From positions 1,550,001 through 1,614,000 of the forward strand of contig JACCLO010000001.1 in assembly GCA_029448655.1 (NCBI GenBank): 64,000 nt of DNA. Direction: 5' to 3'. The notes below the pieces were generated by a model that was not told the DNA's origin, did no database searches, and saw nothing but the letters and a program-made list of their open reading frames with translations. Position numbers and translations under genes: made by a program. Below are positions 45,401 to 56,375 of the stretch, one piece after another; the stretch's first letter is position 1; each line of letters begins with the position of its first letter. The DNA comes from Wolfiporia cocos (lineage: Eukaryota; Basidiomycota; Agaricomycetes; Polyporales; Phaeolaceae).

Positions 45401-46929
45401 GATCTGCCGGTATCTCTCCCGACAACCAGCGGATTGCTTCCGGATCTCACGATGGTTCGATCGGCATATGGAATGCTACGTCTGGCGCTCTAATCAGTCG
45501 GCTATACTCTCAATCAGAAGACATGCAGAACGTGCAAGTGCGTTCTGTTGCATTCGCACCAGACGGGAGAACGATAATTGCTGGGATAGCCTTTGTTACG
45601 GAGCGTCGCCCGGAGCCACAGCCACCGAGCGGCACGATTTTAATGTGGGACCTGATAGACGGGAAGTACCTGCGCGGCGCGCAGGTGCCAGCAGAATTTG
45701 AGGTCATACACTCAGTAGCCTACTCACTCGATGGGACTTTGATTGTGACGGCTTCGGATGACGGTCTTGTCCGAACATGGGACCCTATGCTTTCCGTCCT
45801 ACAGACATTGCAAGGCCATACGGCCAAATCGTACTGTGCAGCGTTCTTCCCCGACGGAATCAAAATTGCTTCCTGTTCTGCAGACAGAACGATTCGCATC
45901 TGGAACGTCGGTGCAGCGGCATGTATGAAGGTGCTAGAAGGCCACGAGGGCAATGTGACGTGCGTGGCCATTTCCTCCACAGGTGACCGCATTGCCTCGG
46001 GATCACACGACCTCACGGTCCGGCTTTGGGACGCACACTCAGGGGAGTGCCTTGCCGTTATGCAAGATCATACCGATAGGGTGTATTCGATCTGCATCTC
46101 GTCCGATGGATCTCGCCTGGCATCTGCCTCCGAAGATCATACAATCCGGGTCTGGGACCTACAGGCGGCCACAGCGGGCTTTGATCGGATGCTAGGCCAC
46201 ACCGCAGGCACTAAGATTGTGTGCTGTGCCTTTTCGCCGGATGGCACGCAACTCGCTTCTAGCGATATGTGCGGAACTATCGTATTTTGGGACAACGCGT
46301 TACTACGTAACGCCGATAGGTCTCATTGCTCGGATGATAGCGGTGCCCCTGACACCCGATGTGGCCCACAAGAGGATGCACCGTCAAATTTCTCACGATC
46401 TGAAATGTGGACGCCGTACAAGAGCATGCGATGGGGCCACAGCAGGATTGACCGTGTGGCCTTTTCCCCTGATGGTACAATGTTCGCAGTTTGCAATCGT
46501 TACTCCGTCGGAATATGGTCCATCGCTGGATTCACCTTCCTTAGGAGAATCAAGGTTGGCATGGAGAATATTGAAGTTGTACTATGGCTAGGATTCTCAT
46601 CCGACAGTACCCGGATCTATGCATGCTTTAACAACGCCGGCGCGAAACATGTTACTTGGTCATGCACCACTGGAGAGGTCGTGGATAGCCTAGTAGATTC
46701 CAGGAACTCGGCGCCAATGGAGGTACAGTTCTGTGAAGAGAAAGGTTGGATCATTGAGCAGGCAACTGGGCGGAAGCTGTGTTGGTTGACTGACTCCAAG
46801 AGGGCCGCCAGAATCAGCCGAGGCAGGTTAAAAGCTGAGGCCTGCCATGGTACATACTATGCAGCTGGTTCCGCCGTTGGTCGAGTAACTGTTCTGGACT
46901 TGTGTGCGCTTGTCAATTCAGAAGAATGA
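42422..46929 (+). CDS. NLR-type protein: MLKL/HeLo-like bundle, NACHT, WD40 repeats
   Basis: Seven exons (42422-42658, 42719-42903, 42949-43093, about 43174-43257, a 16-base microexon 43313-43328, 43398-44983, 45046-46929) keep frame and give 1378 residues. N-terminus (about 1-220): a helical bundle (IDDALKAIKLLSATAIDLAS, GLEIALSSLSGLVKMVI, ALVNQIVGQVQAIVRLIEET), like the MLKL/HeLo-type domains on many basidiomycete NLRs. NACHT: Walker A GAAGTGKST (about 278-286), Walker B VVIIDALDEC (about 379-388), LLTTRPE sensor. A linker with YISGLALMPP leads into about nine or ten WD40 repeats from residue 822 (IEGHTYWVRSVGF, LEGHEGNVTCVA). Such proteins are thought to sense non-self and trigger cell death; the ligand is unknown. 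Repeats differ from one another. Confidence 0.92.
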
Positions 46930-47379
46930 TCTCGGACACCAACAATTGTTACTCGTAGCTTCCGGTACCGTTTGTGACCTTCAGCAACGGATTTAGACGA
47001 AGCATGTGTAGTAATAGAGGTGTTTTGTCTGTGCGATGCACCAGCGAGCTGGCAATAGTACTCGGAGCATGCTGGGTCACCTCATTGATCACTCTATGGA
47101 TGCAGAACTGCGGTAGCTATATTGCTCCGATGCTAAATGTGCGGTGGTGAATATACAATAAGCAACTTATTATAATGAACAGCGGACAATCCATGCATGT
47201 GAATAAGACAATACAAGCAATAATGGTGCAGGGCGCATAGGGACAAGGACGAGGTGGCGTCAAGACGGAGCACAAACAATCGCAGGGGGATGGAGTAGCA
47301 TCGAGATGTCCATGGCGCCCTGTCTAGGTCGGGTCTATCCACCGGCTCCGGATTACAGTATAGATGTCGTATACAAAGA
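46930..47379. other. Convergent intergenic region
   Basis: Between the NLR stop codon and the stop codon of the aspartic protease. It should contain both 3' ends. No gene or clear repeat is seen. Confidence 0.4.
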
Positions 47380-49655
47380 TCACGCAAGGACGAACCAGCC
47401 TGAGAGCGTGCTCGCTGCGATCGAGAGGATGATCCCGAGCGAAACCGCCCCCGTATTCGCGAGTCGCGAAGCGGATGAATGTGATGACGTGCTTGACGCC
47501 GTAGTGGTACCTGCATTGTACGACGGTTAGTCCAAAATCCTGCTCGCAGATGCAAGACGCACTTGTACCACTGGCTGATGGTGTTGACGATGTTGACGGT
47601 GTTGACGGTGTTGGCACATTAGTTCCTGTAAGAGTCGCCGACCCCACCGAGCCGGAGGGAGTACCTGTAACCACCACAATCGCGGTAGACAGAGGAAAGT
47701 TTGAGACGAACCAGTATGTGTGGCAAGCGTGAATTGACGCGTGTTTGTCGTTGGTAATGCGGCATGTTAGTAGAACAGCATGGTACAGATGGAGGAAAGG
47801 ATACGAGGAGAAGGCCATGGTGAGGACAATATGGTGAAGGATGAAGGTGTGATAGAAGACGAACCGGAAGAGCCACCCGCTGCCTCGGAGAGCTGAGCAA
47901 ATCCGACAGCCGCGGGGCTGGCACGGAAAACGCTGTAAACGTTTTTCTGCATCCAACATTTAATCTCCTGCCGATGTCAACTGAGAAAGGAAGTCACGAA
48001 CAAGGAACGTGTCGCCAACGACCCAGCTCGGGTTCCCATTGCCACTTGAGACATCAGAACCAAGGTCGAGGTCGAAAATACCGCCTACGCAGTAGCTTGA
48101 CCCTTCCTGCGTCGGGCCAAGGTTCATGTCTTCCGGGCTGATCGGCCACGATGAGCCGCCGAACGCCATTGAGACGTTGACAGTAGTAGAACAAGCTATT
48201 CATAGGTGAGATATTTATAGCCGACTACTTTGGCAGACTACTCACGGAACGCGTAAAAGCCATTATATTGGCCGGAGAGTGCCTGCGAACCTGGGATGGC
48301 CGCATACACGTTCTTGACCGCCTCTGACGGTCCGCCAATGAGCGTCGTGCCTGTGTCAATCGCCGCCTGCGCCGAGCTGCCCGTGGGGATCGAGACGCTC
48401 TTGCCCTGGACGGTCACGCTGGACACATCGAGCATCCAGAACGTGGGCGACGAGCTGTCCACGAGGCTCTGAAACTCAATGCTGCCCGTGTATAGCGTGC
48501 TATTCGTGCCTCCGAGCGTGAACACCCCGCCAGGCTCCTCCGGCGTCGCGTCTGCATCGTCAATAAAGCGCGTAAGCCAGAAAGACATCTCCGGACTCGA
48601 CATCTGCTTGTCGTTGACAAGTGCCTCCCAGAACGGCGTTGCTTGCGTCGACGCCAGTGCCTCGAAGGCGAGCCCGAGGATGCCTGATACGTTGCCGCCG
48701 AGCAGGCCAGAGGTAACGTCGGACACAAGAAGGAGTGTCTGCGAGTCGACAGTGAACCCGGCCATGCTGACTGTGTCCGAGGCCAGAGTACCTTTGACAG
48801 CACCGCTGCCATACTGGATTTCGATCTCCGAGTTCTGGCCAGAGGTGCTGTTTTGCACCAAGGTCGACGAAGATGAAGGGTCAAACTCGGGAGTTTGGTC
48901 AGGACATGATGTACACGAAGTCGTCGCGAGCCACAGATCAGAAGAGCCGGTGTCCAGCACAACCGGGAAGCTTTGAGAGGGCGTTCCTATTGTGACGGTA
49001 CCAATGTACGACGAGTCGGCGTCCTGTCAGTGCATTAGTGTTAGATCCAGCGTTTAGCTGTCATGCCTGTGTAGCAGAGCTGCCATGCAGGAATTCATAT
49101 CCCCATTTGACTTTTTTTGCCCAGAGATGACCACATAGGTTATCTCGGATGAAGACATCCCCACAACTACAAAACAATGCGGCTGAATGAGGATGGTATC
49201 TCGAGGTAAGACGGTGCGCCGGCACTGGTGCTGCCAACTGAAACGGGACCATGCTGCGCAAACCCGCCAACTCCGCGTGTAGCGCCGTCAATCAGAGTTC
49301 TGTACGACGCTGTCCGTGCTTATGCATGATCTCCCCCCTGAGCTCTCTGAGCTAGAGGCATTGTGGCAACTCCCCATTGTCCGGCGGATTCCCCACAGCG
49401 CGTGCTTGAAACAGTGAACCTCGATGACCATGAACCTACCTGATTGATAATGTCAATCCCAGCCGTCTTGGCTCGTCTCCGTAGGTTGGAGGACACTGTC
49501 GGGTAGCCGTACTTTGCGCGGACATGGTCCGCAGCAGCAGCGAAACGCTCAATCCCGTCTCGACGAACGGACCTGCGTGTGAGCGGGATGTGGATCGGGT
49601 CTGCAGCAGCGAGCGCAGCGAGAGAGAGCGGCAGTAGAGTGGTCGTATAGCGCAT
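47380..49655 (-). CDS. GPI-anchored pepsin-like aspartic protease
   Basis: A1-family endopeptidase at the cell surface. Signal peptide MRYTTTLLPLSLAALAAADP, then a basic propeptide (RRSVRRDGIERF, NLRRRAKTAG). The mature domain opens SSYIGTVTIGTPSQSFPVVL, with the first active site DTGSSDLW, flap YGSGAVKGTLASD, and second active site AIDTGTTLIGG. It ends WVVGDTFLKNVYSVFRASPA and VGFAQLSEA. Downstream small exons add a Ser/Thr/Pro stalk (PTPSTPSTSSTPSASG) and, after another intron, TTTASSTSSHSS with the hydrophobic tail VSLGIILSIAASTLSGWFVL before TGA at 47380. That tail is a typical GPI signal. The first intron, about 420 bases, is long for this genome. A TATTATAA motif lies about 50 bases upstream. 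Confidence 0.88.
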
Positions 49656-49700
49656 GATAGCAGAAAGAAAGAAAGGAGTGTCGGCAGGTGGGGTCAAGCA

Positions 49701-49712
49701 GGATTATAATAG
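49701..49712 (-). promoter_or_regulatory. Probable TATA box of the aspartic protease gene
   Basis: Reads TATTATAATCC on the minus strand about 46-57 bases before the start codon at 49655. Confidence 0.45.
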
Positions 49713-49942
49713 GAGCCGGCTGTGGAGACGCGGTGGGACTGCCTTGTGCCAACTAAAGCCCATTTCGGCTGACTACAGCTGCTGACATTGCTACGATCAA
49801 CCCAGGCCTAGAACGCCGCGTAAGGTGCGTTTTAATCCCACTACAAGTATGTCCTAACCACAATCAAATGGTTCACCCTGTGTCAAGAATCACAACTGTC
49901 TATCACGGCGTGCATCGTTAAGCGACATCTACAGGCATAGCC

Positions 49943-51299
49943 ATGCCCATCGCGAGGCGGGCACCATGTCAAATCTGCTGCGGAAATGAATCCAAATACA
50001 CCTGCGCGCAGTGCAAACTACTCTAGTAGCTCTTAGGTTCATCTTCCTGCCCAGCAATTTCTGACAAATGACGATGCAGCTGTTCCTTACAGTGCTACAA
50101 GGACCACAAAGGTGAGTCTGCCATGTCTTTCATCATCTTGGCAATTCACACCAAACGGGTGATCCTGGCTTTTCCGCAGCCTCATCGTGTCGCCAGCAGC
50201 ACCACGAGGCCAATGAAAGCGCGCATTTTCTAGAGCCTGAGCGCACTGACCTTCCAGGTAGGCCAGAGTGGCCCATGTTACCCACTTTCGTGGCGTTGAG
50301 ACCTGCCTTGTGATGCGATAGCCGCAGCCGCAGACTCGCCGCCCAATGCGGAGAACGCTGCTCAGGAGTCTGCGCCTGCAGCCCCACGACCGGAACTCCG
50401 ACCGCTCACGTCTCTGCGATGGCCCTATGTCCCGGAAGAGTCTGCGTATCTGGACCCGTTGAAGCGGGATGACCCGAAAACGTTGCAGCTGCACCAATAT
50501 GAGGCGATAGGTACGTGTTCTAATTACATCTCATTGCCGTCGCGGCCATGTCATCTGTGTTCCATTCCTGTGAGGCTTCCTGGCATTGTTGAGCGTCTAT
50601 CCACCGCAGTCCGGATGAGCGTGCATACACTGTCAGGCATAGGATCGTTCGAGTGCAGTGCCCTTGTTCAATTTGTACTATACAGCCTGCTGACAGCTAG
50701 ACATCGGATTGATGAAGGCGGACGCCAATACTCCGCTCCCCGTCACAATTGAAGAACTTCGATTATTAGCAAGAGGTAGGCTGCCGAAGTGCTTCAGCTG
50801 CTGCAGAGGATAGACCGAAAGCCATTCGGGACAATGGTCGATATCCAAGATATACAGACGTCTGGCAGTGTAGCCTGATAGATGACCTAAAGTCCCTTTC
50901 CTAAAACCCTGCCGAAAAGACATGGCTATTCTTTGGCGCAGTGACGGATTTAGCCTCCGCTATTGACCCATCCGTTCCCATGCACAACTAGAGCTGTCGA
51001 ACTCCGTCTGTTGGTCAAGTCCAGGACACTGATGTTGCTCGTATCCAGCCACGTCGCCCACCATACGGCGTATCCTCGCGTCCCACCCGCAGCTTCCCCA
51101 GCTCCTGTGCTCAATCGACCAGCTCCGGGGCTCCGATCGCGAAGAGGCGCTTGAGCGTACTCTTGGCGTCGCCCCTGCCAACAGCGCGCAAAATCACACG
51201 GAAGAAGACCAGCGTGCGCTGCGCGAGCTCGCCGAGGCTGTCGAGGCGGCCGTCCGTGGCGGTCAGCAGGGCATACTTGGACTGGACTGGGGGGACTAG
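49943..51299 (+). CDS. HIT-type zinc-finger protein (ZNHIT3/Hit1-like)
   Basis: Likely assembly factor for box C/D snoRNPs, as for yeast Hit1 and human ZNHIT3. The zf-HIT domain is at the very start: CQICCGNESKYTCAQCKLL joins across a short intron to YCSLQCYKDHK, supplying the Cys and His ligands. After an intron of about 210 bases comes a Pro/Ala linker, then LRWPYVPEESAYLDPLKRDD and LQLHQYEAI. After an intron of about 535 bases the last exon reads ATSPTIRRILASHPQLPQLL, DQLRGSDREEALERTLGV and a final GILGLDWGD. That is about 190 residues, matching the family. The long third intron is unusual here and may hold inserted sequence. Confidence 0.85.
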
Positions 51300-51937
51300 C
51301 CTATGTAGTACACTTCCATCCGCATGGATCTTTGTCTGCACAGGCTATGTTTAGCCGCCGGAGGAGAGGCAATGAAATTGTAACACAAGTGTCGCTTGCC
51401 AATTGGAAACACAGATGAGAGCGGAGGCTACCTACTCACTTCGTTCATTCACGCCACTCTACATACGCCCTCCTCAGTGACTCTCGATCATAACCTTCGT
51501 GTTACATCGCTCATTCGCAAGACATGCCCTCTCCTATTGCGCTGCATGTATGAAGTTGGAGCACCATGATTCTAATAAGATGATGAGCGGGTGTGATATC
51601 GGCGAATGAGGCGAAATGCAGGCAACGCATTATCAGCGAGAAGGGAGGCGGAATATTTGTGGAACTGCGCTGCATAGGGTTCAGATCGTCAACCATGAAG
51701 GCCTCTAGCAGACCACCAGGGAGGTGTATTCAGAGCAGAGACTGGCGAAGGATGCCATACTGCTCCAGAGAGATCTAGACACTCGTCCACAATTCGGTTG
51801 GGGAGGATGGCCGCCTTGTGGGTAGTGTGACAGTGCTAGCATACATGGGCTTATAATACAACGATGATAACATAAGAGCATCCACAGAAGACGACGATGA
51901 CAGGAGGGCGGCTGAGGATGAAACGGGAGAAGCACGG
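51300..51937. other. Convergent intergenic region
   Basis: Lies between the stop codons of the HIT zinc-finger gene and CTR9. Short open frames (51511-51696 and 51705-51941, minus; 51593-51778, plus) show no motif. Nothing further is supported. Confidence 0.4.
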
Positions 51938-54900
51938 TCATGACATATCCTCGTCGGAATCTGAGATGTATTCTTTGCTCTTGCTTAAAAAAAGGAGGTC
52001 ATAACGCCATTTTATAGTCAAGGGTAGAGGAGACGCTCACATTTGCTTTTTGCGAGGGTTACCAGCCGTTTCCTCTTCCTCGTCATCATCTCGGATAGCA
52101 CGCTTCTTCGTCCGCTGTGATATTGTCAAATCCTGATCAGGCAACCATGGTAATAAGTATTGCTCACCTTCCTGACCGGTTTGTCTCCATCCTCATCCCC
52201 GCTGAACAGCGCGCCATCATCCCCGTCTGCGGCCGAATTCGTTTTCCGCAGCTTACCACGTCGCTTGCGCTTGACCTCTCCCTCCTCCCCACTGCCGCTC
52301 TCCGTCTTGATCTTGCGGCTCGCCTTCTTCGTTGCTTTGCGTTCCCGCTCTTCGTCACTCTCCAACTTGATGTCCCGTGTCCATTCTAGTGCTTGTTCTC
52401 GTGCTTTCCGCCGCTCCTCCGCTAGCTCTTCCGCTGCTTTCCGGAGTTCCTCCGCGCGCTCCCGCTAATTCATTCCATTAGCATATGGAACCGCAGCAGA
52501 GTGGAGAAACATCATAACGTACTTCTAACGCCTCCTGCTGCTGCTTGTCCTGCTGACGCCTTTGCCGTGCCGCCTCGAGCTTGGCTTGTACCTCAGCTTC
52601 CCACTGCCGCTGAGTGGCAAGGTGTTCATCGCATCTTCGCAGCATGCTGTCTCCATATTTGCGGCGCTGATCGGCAATATCTCTGTTGTACGGTACTAAT
52701 GGCGATTTGTCGGCAGCCAGGGACGCGAAAAGCCTGTGATCAATGTCATTAGGATGCTGGAAAGTGGATACAACGGGAACACACTTTTGGGCATGTGTTG
52801 CCTGTTCTATGGCTTTCTGGAGATCATTGAGAGAGCGCTTGGCGGGCGGTATTGACATGAGCATCTCGGCAGCTTTTTGCTGGATCATCGCGATGTTGTA
52901 CATAATCGCTTTGTCATACGGGTGCAGGTGGAATGCCTAGGAGTGGTCATCGTAGATGCGTTCTCGGACATAGTAGAGATACACATACCTTTTGCGCGTA
53001 TTGCAAGGCACTGTTCATGGCACTGAACGATTGGTCCTTGTTTGCTTTCGCGTACCAGGACCTGCAAAGACTCAAGAGGGTAGGGACATTATGGCCACCG
53101 TAGAACCGTTTCGAGGCCGTTTCGTACTATAGAGCCATGTACGATCAATGTCGTCCAAAAGTGTTCTCAAGACCAACTCACGCTTTCAATCGCACGATCA
53201 AACTCGTCGCGAGCGTAATAGCAATGTCCCATGTTGACATAGACACTGCCGTCGTTCAAGGATTCTCGGACCTTAGCGAAAATATCGAGCGCATCGCGAG
53301 CATTCTTGATACGTCTTTGTGCCTCGTCCGGGGCAGGGGGACCCAAGGTGCCTCCTAATGTGCCAAGTGCATCCTCCGCGGTGACAATAGCCAGCCCTTG
53401 AGCTGCAATGGCGCACATAGGATCGAGCTGCAGCGCCTTGTCGTAGAATTCCGCAGATCGCTGAAAGCCGCGCCTACGTTCCGCGATCCCTGTTGTGGAT
53501 ATGTCACGGCTCTCTCGCGCTTGATGATACTGTATCCACCCTGCAGCGCATAGCGAGTAGAGATCGTGCTTGTCGAGATCCTTCAAGGTAGAGAGGAGGA
53601 ATGGGTTGGCAAATTTCGACATATTTGACTGGATGAGGAAATACGTGTAATATGCGCGCAAATTCAGGTTGTTACCCTGCGAAGAGAGCGCCTGCTTCAA
53701 TATGTCATGCGCGTCATCTTTACGATTGACGTCGATGAGCATTTGCGCTTGCCGGATCTTAGCTAAAGGGATGGTGGTGTTTACGTCAGATCAGGATTTA
53801 AGAAACAGTGAAGTAGAATTACCGTCAATATACTCGGGATGCCTATGCAGGAGCTTTTCGTACGCCTGCTTGGCCATGTCCTCCTCGCCCTGTTCTTCGT
53901 ATGTCCGCGCCAAATTGTACAAGATCGTCGTGGACAAGCCTTCTGCGATCTCCGGATCTGCATTGGCTGCATGCGTAATGGCGTTCTCGCACAGAGTCCG
54001 CGCGGTATCGAGATTGCCTTCGAGATACCGTAGCACGCCGATGTTGTTGGTTAGCCGAGGGTCAACACGTCCGGTGGTCTCGTTAATGCGCAACGCTTCC
54101 TTCAGCGCGCGTTCCATCCGCTCCACATTTTCGCCTTGCCACAGTCGCGCAATCTCCGCGTGCATATCCATGTCCTCTGCGATCTTCCGCGCGGATCTGC
54201 CTGTGACATGACTGGCGTTGCGCGAATGGCCGTCGTCATGCAGACCGAGAGTCTTGCACGCCTGATCAAATAGTTCGCGTGCGCGTATCTTTTCTTGCGC
54301 CTGATCTGCACTCGAGACTCCTGGTCTTGGGTGCGCGCGTAGGGATGCAAGCATGACCACTGCTTCTACAGGACGCTGCCCACGTGTCTGCTGTAAATAA
54401 CTGTCAAGTGTATGCACGGCAGCAGCGGTTTCGTCTGTATCATGCATGAGCTGCAGAGATCTCAGTCAATTGCGATGTGTGTAACAGACCGAGCTTCAGT
54501 TGCATTTGTGCAATGCCTATCGTTGCCAATATGTTTGTCGGCTGGCCATCTTTCGCCTTCGTATAGTGTCTCAGCGCCTCTGGAGTCGCACCAAGCGCAT
54601 GCGAGACACGACCGGCTCTGATACACCCGTCTGTAAGGATCGCCTTGACATCCGTGAATTGAATAGCACGCTCTGCAAGTTTGAGTGCCTATATACCATT
54701 GTCATCAGCAATCCAGTATGATCAGTGATAATCCAACCTTTTTGTACTGGCCCTTCTGTAGGAAAAGCTCACAGAGGGCGTTCGCTGCTGCCGAATTGCG
54801 CTGGTTGGCTCGAAAAGCCTTCTCGACATATCGTGTACCAGTGAGGAATTTTGATTTACGCTCTTCTTGGCTTTGATTCTCATTTCTGCTCGCGTTGATA

Positions 54901-55867
54901 GCTTCCAGCCCGAGCAAAAGTTGCGCAGACCACTCCGAGGGGTTCTGAATTAAACATGAGAGCTGTCGACACACCTCATCGTGAAGCAACGCCATACCAC
55001 TTCAACGCTACGCTGCCAGGCTGCTTTCGCTTTCTCTTTATGATCCGTAGCCCAAAGGCATAAACCAATCCCAATACGGGGGTCAGGCAGACAATCTGGC
55101 TTCAGCTTGAGAACTGTCTGGAAGAGCTTGAGGGCCTGATGGAACTGTCGGCGAGCGTACATGATTTTTGCTTTGCCCAACAGCGCAACCAGGTTGGTTG
55201 GTTTCTCCACCAGCACACCGTCGAATGACCGCAATGCGTCGTCCATGGTTCGCTGGCCCACTTGAAGCACGGCACGCGTCAAGATAGCGAGCATTGTTCC
55301 GACTTCACCTGATTCCGTCGAGGCTCTCTCTCCCTGGTTGAAGTACTGCGCCGCTTCCTTGTAATATTCGTCCCTCGCCTTCTCCGAGGTCATTATGTCC
55401 TCCCCTAATGTGTGGACAGGTTAGTAAAAGCGCACACGGCATATTCGATGAATCACTACTCACGCGCGTCTTGCAGAATCAACTTCGGCGCTGTGGCCGC
55501 ACGCGCAATTTGGATATTCGCCAGGAGGGCATAGATGGGTTGCAGGGACGATGAAGCTCCTACGAGCTGCATCGCTTCAAGAATGTGAGCTCATGCTGTA
55601 TATACATACTGTATGCTAAGACATACATTCCACAGCAGTTTGCGCAATTCTCTCCGCTGCGTCCAAGTAGCCCCTCCGCCAATACTCCGCTGCCAGTCGT
55701 GTCCAAATCCATACCTTGCACTGTCCATCCTTCAAGAGCTCCAGCAAGTCCTGCGGGTCAGGGTCAAGGTTATCCAGTTCAATGTTGATCACTTCATGTT
55801 GCCCAAGCTCAATGTCAATGGAGCGGCTTGCGGCAGGCGCAGGGGAAGGTGAGCGAAGTCCGTTCAT
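51938..55867 (-). CDS. CTR9: CTR9, TPR subunit of the Paf1 complex
   Basis: Nuclear scaffold of Paf1C, which travels with RNA polymerase II and promotes histone H2B ubiquitination and H3K4/K36 methylation. Roughly 1080 residues in about a dozen exons. It opens MNGLRSPSPAPAASRSIDIE with the usual GQHEVINIELDNLD, followed by TPR helices such as YLDAAERIAQTAVE, LVALLGKAKIMYARRQFHQA and IGIGLCLWATDHKEKAKAAW. Later come NNIGVLRYLEGNLDTARTLC, VYVNMGHCYYARDEFDRAIE and FHLHPYDKAIMYNIAMIQQK. The C-terminus is a long charged coiled coil, then an acidic/basic nuclear tail ending KEYISDSDEDMS, the classic CTR9 end. The TTG upstream of 55867 is not taken as start. Confidence 0.95.
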
Positions 55868-56375
55868 CGTAGGAGTGTTGGTCAAGCGCTAGTGATGGTC
55901 AAACAAGTCGGAGTTTCCCGTCCCAGAGCAGCAGGAATGGCAAGAGCCTTCTGCAGCGGTCCTATTTGATGGACTATCGTCACAGCAAACGTGTCGACGT
56001 TACCACAAGGCTGGGACGGTCAAGGGCGACTTGAGAGCGTAGTACTAGTGGCGCTGAAACGCGCGGTACAAGGTATTTTAGCAACTAACCCTAAATCTGG
56101 TTATGTAACTGTTGTAATGCATGCGGGCGCTATTTATTCATTGTGGCGTTTCATCGCCCTTGTCCGCGTCGTCGTCGTCATCGACGTGCTCGACTCACTT
56201 GAACTTACCACGCTAAGTCGTCAAGATTTATCATCTACAAACAGATTCAGAGACTGCACCAACGCTGTCGGATTCGAGGATCCACTATCGCATAAATTCC
56301 ACAGTGGCAGTTTGAAAGTCCGCTGTTCACGGACCCTGTCCGGCCACCATATTCGCGACTTGGTTCGACGGCAAT
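55868..56375. promoter_or_regulatory. Divergent promoter region of CTR9 and ADA2
   Basis: 508 bases between two divergent start codons of chromatin/transcription genes. The sequence aactaaccctaaat at about 56082-56095 is noted, but no definite motif was recognised. Confidence 0.45.
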
